The notes under the pieces: generated by a model | The model's database searches: none | Told to the model about the DNA's origin: nothing | Seen by the model: only the letters and a program-made list of their open reading frames with translations | Assembly: GCA_903934155.1 (NCBI GenBank) | Contig: CAIZMS010000111.1 | Span: 1 to 7,006 of the forward strand | From: an uncultured bacterium | Lineage (GTDB): Bacteria > Verrucomicrobiota > Kiritimatiellia > CAIKKV01 > CAITUY01 | Length of the DNA: 7,006 bases | Reading direction: 5' to 3' | Program-made: the position numbers and the translations under genes | Shown here: in pieces, positions 1 to 5,937 of the stretch | Numbering within the stretch: position 1 is the first letter of the stretch | Layout of the letters: every line of letters begins with the position of its first letter

Positions 1-1
1 G

Positions 2-1093
2 AGCCCGGATGAGGTGGCGGCGGATCCGGAACGGAATCCGGTCATCACGGTCTCCGGGTATTATCACTTTTCCTTTACTCCGCCGCAACGGAAGGCCTTT
101 CGGAAATTCATGCTGTCGGGAGGGACGATGGTGTTTGATGTCGGATTGGGATCGAAGCCCTTTTACGATTCAGCCCGGCGCGAACTGCGAATCATCTTTA
201 GGGATTTTCCGCTACATCGTCTGGACCCGGCGCATCCGGTGTTTTCATCCTATTATGATTTGGCGAAAGAGCGGTCGGGTAGCCTGCCGATGCTGGAAGG
301 AATAACTGTCCGTTGCCGCACCGTGGCGCTGGTGTCGCGGGGCGGGCTGCTGGCCGGACATCGTTCCGAGGAGTCGGTTCGGCTGGGTGTCAATGTGGCG
401 TCCTATGTGATTGCCTGGCGGGGCTGGGTGAAGCCGGAGCGGATTCCTGCCGTGGAGATTCAGGATTCAAAAAAAGCTTATTTTGATCGGTTGCGCATCG
501 GGCAGGTGAGGGTTGGGGGCGATTGGAAACCCCGGCCTTTTGCGTTGCCGATGTTGTTGCAGACCTTCAGCCGGAAGACCTCTGTTCCGGTCCAATCTGT
601 GATCCGGGAAGTGCGCCTGACGGATCCCGGCCTGTTTGATCTACCGTTCCTCTACCTGTCCGGTCATGAGGGGTTTCGGCTGACAAAAGTCGAGCTTAAC
701 GCGTTAAGCAAGTACTTGGAGAGCGGTGGATTCCTGTTTGCCGAGGCGTGTTGCGGGCGGAGCGATTTCGATCAGGCGTTCAGGGTGGAGTTACAGCGGG
801 TTTTGCCGGATTCCCCGTTGGCGCCGGTGTCGCCGGATGACAGCCTATTCACCGAGCCCAATCGGGTCAAAAGGATGACTGTTACCCCCCTGCTTTCCGG
901 CCGGTTGGGCCGGTCGGTGATTGAGCCGCGGTTGGAGGGGGTGAAACTGCATGGACATTATGCGGTGGTTTACAGCCCCTATGGCATGGCCGGGTGCTGG
1001 GAGATGTCGCAGAATCCCTATGCCCTGGGCTACAACGACAGCGAGGCGATCCGGCTGGGGCAGAATATCCTGATGTATGCCGTGATGTATTGA
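2..1093 (+). CDS. DUF4159 double-domain protein, 5'-truncated by window edge
   Basis: The frame is open from base 2 to a TGA at 1091-1093 (363 visible codons). A GTG at 14 could be called as a start, but the codons before it (reading SPDE) align without a gap to residues 59-62 of the full-length paralogue at 3872-5197. The true start should therefore lie about 58 codons upstream, outside the window. Two DUF4159-like halves are visible. The first has GYYHFSFTPPQ, a GGTMVFDVGLGS glycine turn, an HPVFSSYYDL motif and RLGVNV. The second has LYLSGHEGFRL, ESGGFLFAEACCGR, YAVVYSPYGMAG-WEMSQ and RLGQNILMYA. The second half is the more canonical. The first has lost the GWE motif that the paralogue keeps. 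DUF4159 has no proven reaction; I recall it being placed near class I glutamine-amidotransferase-like folds, but this is not tested here. Its neighbours (DUF58, BatA-like) suggest an envelope-associated Bat/MoxR cluster. The family call is firm; the function is unknown. Confidence 0.88.
   Translation, partial: SPDEVAADPERNPVITVSGYYHFSFTPPQRKAFRKFMLSGGTMVFDVGLGSKPFYDSARRELRIIFRDFPLHRLDPAHPVFSSYYDLAKERSGSLPMLEGITVRCRTVALVSRGGLLAGHRSEESVRLGVNVASYVIAWRGWVKPERIPAVEIQDSKKAYFDRLRIGQVRVGGDWKPRPFALPMLLQTFSRKTSVPVQSVIREVRLTDPGLFDLPFLYLSGHEGFRLTKVELNALSKYLESGGFLFAEACCGRSDFDQAFRVELQRVLPDSPLAPVSPDDSLFTEPNRVKRMTVTPLLSGRLGRSVIEPRLEGVKLHGHYAVVYSPYGMAGCWEMSQNPYALGYNDSEAIRLGQNILMYAVMY
694..709. repeat. 16-bp perfect palindrome inside the first DUF4159 gene
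   Basis: GCTTAACGCGTTAAGC reads identically on both strands with no spacer. It lies within the codons for ELNALSK in the second half of the DUF4159 protein. The equivalent stretch of the paralogue (encoding EQLKKY) has no such symmetry, so the protein does not force the palindrome. It may be chance or a protein-binding site. No other copy was noticed in the window. Confidence 0.5.
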
Positions 1094-1110
1094 GTTTTAA
1101 TCCAGCCGTT

Positions 1111-1166
1111 CAACGCAGGCTCCCCGGCAGGTGCCGGGGAAGCCCGCCCTACAAAGCGCAACGCAG
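1111..1166. repeat. GC hairpin between 8-bp direct repeats, intergenic
   Basis: Bases 1121-1128 (TCCCCGGC) and 1133-1140 (GCCGGGGA) form a perfect 8-bp stem with an AGGT loop. Three more pairs (1118-1120 with 1142-1144) extend it across one bulged A. The direct repeat CAACGCAG occurs at 1111-1118 and again at 1159-1166, overlapping the base of the extended stem on the left side. No T-run follows on either strand, so this is not a standard intrinsic terminator. It could be a REP/MITE-like palindromic element, with the direct repeats as a possible target duplication, or a transcript-stabilising 3' structure. The symmetry is directly seen; the mobile-element reading is inference. Confidence 0.5.
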
Positions 1167-1256
1167 TTACGAAAGTGCAATAAATGTCCGCTTTTTCCGA
1201 TTGCCCGGAGAGTGTCGGATGGGGCAGTCTGGCGCATGGTGAATCAATTCAAAAAA

Positions 1257-1261
1257 GGGAG
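1257..1261 (+). promoter_or_regulatory. Ribosome binding site deciding the GH95 start
   Basis: GGGAG lies six bases before the GTG at 1268 and just after a run of six A. The GTG opens directly into a signal peptide. The alternative upstream ATG at 1184 would put 28 polar residues in front of that signal peptide and has no good Shine-Dalgarno sequence, so the GTG is preferred. Confidence 0.7.
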
Positions 1262-1267
1262 ATCAGG

Positions 1268-3601
1268 GTGACACGTTTATACAGGGACTCGTTGTGTGCG
1301 GGGATCTGTGCGGTGGTAATGGCGGTTGCAGGGATGGTGCAGGCGGGTTCGACAGGCTCACCGCAGGCGGGTTCGACAGGCTCTCCGCAGGCGGGTTCGA
1401 CAGGCTCACCGCAGGCGGGTTCGACAGGCTCACCGCAGGCGGCGGGTGACCTGACGCTTTGGTATGGGCAGCCGGCACGGTCTGCCTTAAACGAGGGGCT
1501 GCCGATCGGCAACGGCAAGTTCGGCGGGTTGATCTGCGGTGACGCCAGGCTTGAGCGGGTGGTGCTCAACGAGATCAGTTTGTGGACCGGGGATGAGAAA
1601 ACGGCCGATGGCAGTTACGGGAAGATGGGTGCCTATCAGATGCTGGGCGAGCTGTTCCTCGCCACGGGTGCCAAGAACACCAATACTTCGGCGTTGGTTT
1701 CGAACTACCGCCGGGCGCTGGATCTGGCCACAGCCCTTCATGCGGTGACCTACACATCGGGCGGTGTGACCTACCGCCGCGAGAGTTTCGCCTCCCATGC
1801 CGACGGAGTCATGGTCATGCGGTTGACGGCGGATAAGTCCGGCTCATGCAGCGGCACAGTCTGGTTGAAGAGCGCTCACCCGGCGAAGGTGAAGGTCGAA
1901 AAAAACACCATGGAATTCGAAGGTGCCCTGATCAACGGGCTCAAGTATCTGACCCGTGTGGTGGTGCTGGTCGAGGGCGGTTCGGTAGCGCCGGAGAGGG
2001 TGGCGACCGAGACGTGTGGTGTTCGCTATGAGAATTGCGACTCGGTCACCCTAGTGGTGGCGGCAGGTACGGATTACAGTTTTGACTATTCCCGCAACTA
2101 TCGGGGCGAGGATCCTCGGTTCGGCGTCGAGCAACGTCTGGCCGCAGCCTCGTCCAAGCCGTACGAGACCTTGAAGCAGGTGCATGTCGCCGATTTCCAG
2201 TCGCTCTTCAATCGCGTGGAACTTGAAGTCGGCGCGACGCCGGCTGACCGGTTGGCCCTCCCGACCAATCAGCGTGCGGCGCTCCAGACGAAACAGGGAG
2301 GGGACCCGGATCTCGAGGAGTTGATTTTCCAATACGGGCGCTACCTGATGATCAGTTGCTCGCGGGCGGGCGGGTTGCCGGCAAATCTCCAGGGTTTGTG
2401 GAACGAAAGCAACAATCCGCCATGGCACAGCGACTACCATGCGAATATCAACATCCAGATGAACTACTGGCTGGCCGAACCAGCGAATTTGGCGGAATGC
2501 CACACGACGCTGTTTGATTTGATCACCAGTCAGTTGGAGCCGTGGCGCAAGGCGACAGCCCGGGACAAGGGATTTGTCCTGGCGTCGGGTAAATCTGGCG
2601 GCTGGGCAGTTCGAACCTCGCATGGGATCCATGGCGATATGGGGTGGCAGTGGGATAAAACGGCCAATGCCTGGTACTGCCAGCACTTCTGGTGGCATTA
2701 TGTCTACAGTGGAGACAAGGAGTGGTTGAAAAAAGTGGCCTACCCGGTGATGAAGGAAGTCTGTGAGTTCTGGGAAGCCCGGATTAAGACACTGCCGGAT
2801 GGCACGCTGGTGGTGCCCAATGGCTGGTCCCCCGAGCAGGGGCCGCTGGAAGATGGGGTCAGCTACTCCCAGGAAATCGCATGGGACCTGTTTAATAATT
2901 ATGTAGCCGCAAGCCAGGCGCTTGATGTTGACGCGGATTACCGCGCGAAGATCGCGGCGATGCGCGACAAGTTGCTGGTCCCGAAGATCGGAAAGTGGGG
3001 TCAGTTGCAGGAATGGATGACGGATCGCGACGATCCGAATAACCATCACCGCCACACATCCCACCTATTCGGCGTATTTCCCGGCGAGCAGTTCAGTGTG
3101 GCGAAGACGCCTGCTTTGGCCAAGGCGGCGAAGGTATCGCTGGATGCGCGTGGGGCGGAGGGCGATGTGCGCGAGTGGTCCTATGCCTGGCGGACGGCCC
3201 TGTATGCGCGGATGCACGATGGGGAGAGTGCGCATTTCATGTTCCAGAAGTTGTTCGGCACGGTCTGCGTGAACCTGTTTGGTAATCATCCGCCGATGCA
3301 GATGGACGGCAATTTTGGCATCACGGCCGGGGTGTGCGAGATGCTGATGCAGTCCTACGCCGGCGAGATCGCCCTCATTCCGGCGATTCCGGCGGTGTGG
3401 TCAACCGGGAGTGTGAAGGGGCTCCGTGCCCGTGGCGGGTTCACCGCGGATATCGAGTGGAAGGATGGCAAGGTGACGCGGGCGAAGATCAGCAGTACGG
3501 GGGGCACAGCCTGCAAAGTGAGGGCGGGCGACAAGACCACCGAGTTCTCCCTGAAACCCGGTCAATCCATCACTGTGAACGGCGAGTTAAAAACACTGTA
3601 G
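1268..3601 (+). CDS. Secreted GH95 family alpha-L-fucosidase-like glycoside hydrolase
   Basis: This 777-residue protein is of normal length for GH95, which removes terminal alpha-L-fucose (chiefly 1,2-linked) or, in some members, alpha-L-galactose, by inversion. Residues 1-26 are a signal peptide (hydrophobic core AGICAVVMAVAGM, likely cleavage after VQA); there is no lipobox Cys. Residues 26-57 are four AGSTGSPQ repeats. Residues ~62-275 are the N-terminal beta-sandwich (LPIGNGKFGG, LNEISLWTG). Residues ~345-700 are the alpha/alpha barrel and ~701-777 the C-terminal beta domain. By motif match to Bifidobacterium AfcA (Asn421, Asn423, Glu566, Asp766), the catalytic residues are Asn393 and Asn395 in HANINIQMNYW, general acid Glu523 in WSPEQGP, and Asp680 in MQMDGNFG. 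HRHTSHLFGVFPG (594-606) is also typical. All key residues are present, so it is probably active, in the periplasm or outside the cell. It is unusual in sitting between two DUF4159 genes. Fucosidase versus galactosidase cannot be decided here. Confidence 0.93.
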   Translation: MTRLYRDSLCAGICAVVMAVAGMVQAGSTGSPQAGSTGSPQAGSTGSPQAGSTGSPQAAGDLTLWYGQPARSALNEGLPIGNGKFGGLICGDARLERVVLNEISLWTGDEKTADGSYGKMGAYQMLGELFLATGAKNTNTSALVSNYRRALDLATALHAVTYTSGGVTYRRESFASHADGVMVMRLTADKSGSCSGTVWLKSAHPAKVKVEKNTMEFEGALINGLKYLTRVVVLVEGGSVAPERVATETCGVRYENCDSVTLVVAAGTDYSFDYSRNYRGEDPRFGVEQRLAAASSKPYETLKQVHVADFQSLFNRVELEVGATPADRLALPTNQRAALQTKQGGDPDLEELIFQYGRYLMISCSRAGGLPANLQGLWNESNNPPWHSDYHANINIQMNYWLAEPANLAECHTTLFDLITSQLEPWRKATARDKGFVLASGKSGGWAVRTSHGIHGDMGWQWDKTANAWYCQHFWWHYVYSGDKEWLKKVAYPVMKEVCEFWEARIKTLPDGTLVVPNGWSPEQGPLEDGVSYSQEIAWDLFNNYVAASQALDVDADYRAKIAAMRDKLLVPKIGKWGQLQEWMTDRDDPNNHHRHTSHLFGVFPGEQFSVAKTPALAKAAKVSLDARGAEGDVREWSYAWRTALYARMHDGESAHFMFQKLFGTVCVNLFGNHPPMQMDGNFGITAGVCEMLMQSYAGEIALIPAIPAVWSTGSVKGLRARGGFTADIEWKDGKVTRAKISSTGGTACKVRAGDKTTEFSLKPGQSITVNGELKTL
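1339..1442 (+). repeat. Four 24-bp direct repeats, in frame, plus partial fifth
   Basis: Units lie at 1339-1362, 1363-1386, 1387-1410 and 1411-1434, followed by an 8-base partial copy to 1442. Each contains the core TTCGACAGGCTCA (TTCGACAGGCTCT in unit 2). Units 1, 3 and 4 are identical; unit 2 differs by one base, a silent TCA to TCT serine change. As 24 bp is eight codons, the array encodes (AGSTGSPQ)4 without shifting the frame. It falls exactly between the signal-peptide cleavage site and the GH95 N-terminal domain, giving a Gly/Ser/Thr/Pro-rich flexible linker. From general knowledge, the core (reverse strand TGAGCCTGTCGAA) resembles a dispersed repeat common in many bacterial genomes; this could not be searched here. 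No further copy was seen in the window. Confidence 0.93.
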
Positions 3602-3683
3602 GAAAACCTATGTTGAGCCGCTGGAAGGGGAGTCCCGGTGTCCGCATCACCGGTAGCCTCGGGGCTTTCTGGTGGGGTTTTCC
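3601..3683 (+). repeat. Inverted repeat with nested hairpin after GH95 stop
   Basis: GGAAAACC at 3601-3608 is the exact reverse complement of GGTTTTCC at 3676-3683. Inside it CCGGTG (3635-3640) pairs with CACCGG (3648-3653) around a 7-base loop, and AGCC (3616-3619) can pair with GGCT (3663-3666). The nesting could give a branched RNA of about 83 bases. It starts at the last base of the GH95 stop codon, so it may be a 3' end structure. The arms are seen directly; the fold is not computed. Confidence 0.35.
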
Positions 3684-3787
3684 CTAATCCTGCTTTATCC
3701 CATCACCCGCGAGCGTGATTATGCCACCCGCGCCCTGCTTGATACCCGGGCGGGACAGAAAGAAACGGTCTAAATTACGAATAGGCA

Positions 3788-3815
3788 TTGTCTGGGTTAC
3801 ATTTTTTGGTATGTT
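3788..3815 (+). promoter_or_regulatory. Weak candidate sigma-70-type promoter for the operon
   Basis: TTGTCT (3788-3793) and TATGTT (3810-3815), 16 bases apart, each match four of six consensus positions. They lie 56 bases before the ATG at 3872, in the most AT-rich part of the gap. It is placed plausibly but matches weakly, and promoter consensus in this group is not well defined. Confidence 0.25.
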
Positions 3816-3857
3816 TTCAGCTTCATTGTTCGAAGGCCTGCGACGAGGATCGGAATA

Positions 3858-3863
3858 GGGAGG
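3858..3863 (+). promoter_or_regulatory. Strong ribosome binding site of the second DUF4159 gene
   Basis: GGGAGG stands eight bases before the ATG at 3872. It selects that ATG over the TTG at 3788, which would add 28 residues with no family resemblance in front of the signal peptide. Confidence 0.75.
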
Positions 3864-3871
3864 CATTGGTC

Positions 3872-5197
3872 ATGAACTTTATTGCCTATGGGCTGTGTTT
3901 GCTTTTGTTTCTGGCGACGACGGTGATGTCGAAGCCGAAGGATGCCGGGAACGACAAGGAATGGAATGCCACACCGAACGATGTGAACAATCTCCTGAAG
4001 AGTATGAAGGAGATGATCAATGTCAGTTACAAGACCGAGGTTGCGTCGCTTGATCAGATTGACGCGGATCCTTCCAAAAATCCCATCCTGTACCGATCCG
4101 GCCATTACAATTATTCCTACACCGATGAGCAACGGCAAAAACTCCGCGCCTATGCATTGTCGGGCGGCATGTTGATCTATAACACCGGCTTGGGTTCGGC
4201 TCCGTTTTATCGATCCACAGTCAAGGAGCTTGGGCTCATGTTTCCCGAGCAGCCGATTCAGCGGTTGACCTCGGATCATCCGATTTTTCATTCCTACTAT
4301 GATCTGGATGTCGTCAAGTATTGTCCCGGTGTTCGAAAATCGGGGTTCATGGGCAACGAGCCCTGGTTTGACGGGGTGGAAATCAACTGCCGGGTGGTGG
4401 CTTTGGTTTCGCGGTGGTGTATGGCGGTGGGATGGGAAGACAAGGTGGAACCCCAGTTTCAGGCCTATGAGCCAGCCTCCGCCAAGAGACTCGGGGTAAA
4501 CATATTCTCGTATTCCTCGGCTATGCGGGCGTGGGCCAAGAGTCAGGCGCAATCCATCAAGTTCGTGGATAAGCCGGAATCCGGCGCCGACAAGGTGGCG
4601 CTGGTGCAGGTGGTCTATGACGGCATCTGGAAGACCCGGCATGCGGGCTTGTCGGTGTTGATGCAGACGTTCAACAACAAGACGGAAGTGCCTGTGAAGT
4701 ACGCGATCAAGGAGACCCGGCTCACGGATCCTGCCATTTTCAATTCGCCGTTGCTGTATCTGACCGGGCATGAATTTTTTACGTTGCGGAAGGGGGAGGC
4801 GGAGCAACTCAAGAAATATCTCGAGAACGGGGGGTTCCGGTTGGCCGAGGCGTGCTGCGGTCGTAAGGGGTTTGACTTGTCGTTCCGCCAGCTGATGGCG
4901 GCCGTATTTCCCGGCAATGCCCTGAAGGCCATTCCGTTAGGCAATGTGATTTACCGGACGCCGAACGATGTGCAAAAGGTGGGTGTGACCCCGGCGTTGC
5001 AGCAGGATATGGGGATGGCGGTGATTCCGCCGCGATTGGAGGGGATTGAGTTGAGCGGCCATGTGGCCGTTATCTACAGCCCCTTCGGGATGGCGGGTGG
5101 CTGGGAGATGTCGCAGAGTCCCTATGCGCGGGCCTATGACGACATCAGTTCCCAACGATTGGGGCAAAACATCCTGATGTATGCGGTGACACAATGA
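3872..5197 (+). CDS. Exported DUF4159 double-domain protein
   Basis: This is a complete 441-residue protein. Residues 1-20 form a signal peptide or N-terminal anchor (hydrophobic AYGLCLLLFLATTVM). The rest is two DUF4159-like halves, about 31-217 and 253-439. Matching landmarks in first and second half are SGHYNYSYT (76-84) and TGHEFFTL (298-305); LSGGMLIYNTGLGS (96-109) and ENGGFRLAEACCG (318-330); GVEINCRVVALVS (168-180) and GIELSGHVAVIYS (391-403); VGWE (186-189) and GGWE (409-412); and RLGVNIFSY and RLGQNILMY. The Cys-Cys pair (328-329) exists only in the second half; HPIFHSYYDL (136-145) exists only in the first. It is a clear paralogue of the gene at 2-1093, including the first-half region. 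Its TGA overlaps the next gene's ATG, so the two are probably co-translated. No enzymatic role is established; with DUF58 and BatA-like partners an envelope function is likely. An alternative reading is a pseudo-enzyme scaffold of amidotransferase-like fold. Confidence 0.92.
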   Translation: MNFIAYGLCLLLFLATTVMSKPKDAGNDKEWNATPNDVNNLLKSMKEMINVSYKTEVASLDQIDADPSKNPILYRSGHYNYSYTDEQRQKLRAYALSGGMLIYNTGLGSAPFYRSTVKELGLMFPEQPIQRLTSDHPIFHSYYDLDVVKYCPGVRKSGFMGNEPWFDGVEINCRVVALVSRWCMAVGWEDKVEPQFQAYEPASAKRLGVNIFSYSSAMRAWAKSQAQSIKFVDKPESGADKVALVQVVYDGIWKTRHAGLSVLMQTFNNKTEVPVKYAIKETRLTDPAIFNSPLLYLTGHEFFTLRKGEAEQLKKYLENGGFRLAEACCGRKGFDLSFRQLMAAVFPGNALKAIPLGNVIYRTPNDVQKVGVTPALQQDMGMAVIPPRLEGIELSGHVAVIYSPFGMAGGWEMSQSPYARAYDDISSQRLGQNILMYAVTQ

Positions 5198-5925
5198 TAC
5201 GGGCAGGATTTCGCTGGAGTGTGCTGTGCCTTCTTATTTCGGTGGGCCTTGCTCAAGGTGCCGTCCCGAGTGGCAATGAAGTGGCTCGCGACCTGACGTT
5301 TGCCAAAACGGCATCGATGCGGAAGATGATTCTCGATGAGGCCCTGGGAAAACCGCATTTCTTCCGATACCTGCAAATTCTGGAAATGGAGTCGGGTGTG
5401 GAGCAGGGGTGTCCGGTTATCAACCTGACCACCTGCGAGCCAAGCTCCAAGATGTTCATCAAGTTCAAGGTGGTGAAAACGATTTCCCTCGGGAAACTGA
5501 AAGAGGCGCCCGAGTCCAAGGTGGGCGATGCCATTGCGGTCACGGGGAACATCCAGAGTGTGGATCCGGTGACGCGCGTCATGGTTGTGCATCCGGTGAT
5601 CGTGAGGTACAAAGATCTTCTGGCCCGAAAAGGGGGCAAGGAAATGCTTCAGGAACGGGACTCCTCCGGAGTGGTGTATTCCTTTACGGGCGGCAAGGAG
5701 CCTGTGAACCTCTCCAAGCGCGATGAGGATCTTGTCCAGTATGAGGGAAAAATTCTTGCCGAGCGCGGCAAGGATGGCTGGGCCCGCTTCCTGTTGGATG
5801 AAATTGCCAAACGGGACAAGGCCGAGAAGGCGGCGCGAGCCAAGTTGGATATTTACAAAAAAGAGACGATTACAGAGGATTCTAAGGTTCCCGCGCAGAG
5901 TGTGATTACGGGCGATGAAGATTAA
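5194..5925 (+). CDS. Exported protein of unknown function in the Bat-like operon
   Basis: I do not recognise this 243-residue protein. Residues 1-23 look like a signal peptide (RAGFRWSVLCLLISVGLAQGA). The mature part has an N-terminal helical stretch (~28-66), two cysteines eight residues apart (Cys73, Cys81) that could form a disulfide, and a likely beta-rich segment (~87-140) containing VGDAIAVTGNIQSVDP and VVHPVIVRYKD, which looks like an OB-fold-type barrel by eye. A Lys/Glu/Ala-rich helix follows (~195-223), then an acidic tail ending GDED. The ATG overlaps the previous stop (ATGA) and no Shine-Dalgarno sequence precedes it, so translation is probably coupled to the DUF4159 gene. Co-expression and export suggest that the two products act together in the periplasm. 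The coding call is firm because of the operon fit and signal peptide; the domain guess is weak. Confidence 0.85.
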   Translation: MIRAGFRWSVLCLLISVGLAQGAVPSGNEVARDLTFAKTASMRKMILDEALGKPHFFRYLQILEMESGVEQGCPVINLTTCEPSSKMFIKFKVVKTISLGKLKEAPESKVGDAIAVTGNIQSVDPVTRVMVVHPVIVRYKDLLARKGGKEMLQERDSSGVVYSFTGGKEPVNLSKRDEDLVQYEGKILAERGKDGWARFLLDEIAKRDKAEKAARAKLDIYKKETITEDSKVPAQSVITGDED

Positions 5926-5937
5926 GTCGTAACGTCC

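Larger units (their letters stand above)
3602..3871. other. Intergenic region between GH95 and the second DUF4159 gene
   Basis: This 270-base gap holds no recognised gene. From left to right it contains the interior and right arm of an inverted repeat with an internal hairpin and an overlapping 25-codon ORF (3610-3687), a short GC-rich stem (3727-3735 with 3748-3754, one bulged G, not followed by T), an AT-richer stretch from about 3770 with a weak candidate promoter, and the Shine-Dalgarno sequence of the next gene. It probably contains the end of the GH95 transcript and the start of the operon transcript, but no textbook intrinsic terminator is visible. Confidence 0.5.

Noticed and set aside
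1121..1150. Rho-independent terminator after the first DUF4159 gene
   Set aside because: The stem is strong but is followed by AGCCCGCCCT, with no U-run in either direction.
1184..1267. N-terminal extension of GH95 from the ATG at 1184
   Set aside because: It adds 28 polar residues before a clear signal peptide and lacks a Shine-Dalgarno sequence; the GTG at 1268 has GGGAG at six bases.
1339..1442. CRISPR array
   Set aside because: The 24-bp units are directly abutting with no spacers and lie in a coding frame.
1249..1569. Minus-strand frame with GEPVEPAC repeats
   Set aside because: Repetitive peptides of this type arise from reading the DNA repeat in the wrong frame; the + strand frame belongs to an intact enzyme.
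2051..3064. 337-codon minus-strand open frame
   Set aside because: It is fully antisense to the catalytic part of the GH95 gene, whose family motifs are intact on the + strand.
3788..3871. N-terminal extension of the second DUF4159 protein from the TTG at 3788
   Set aside because: The ATG at 3872 has GGGAGG at eight bases and opens directly into a hydrophobic signal segment.
3797..4807. 336-codon minus-strand open frame
   Set aside because: It is antisense to the second DUF4159 gene; the translation is rich in His, Arg and Pro with no domain signal.
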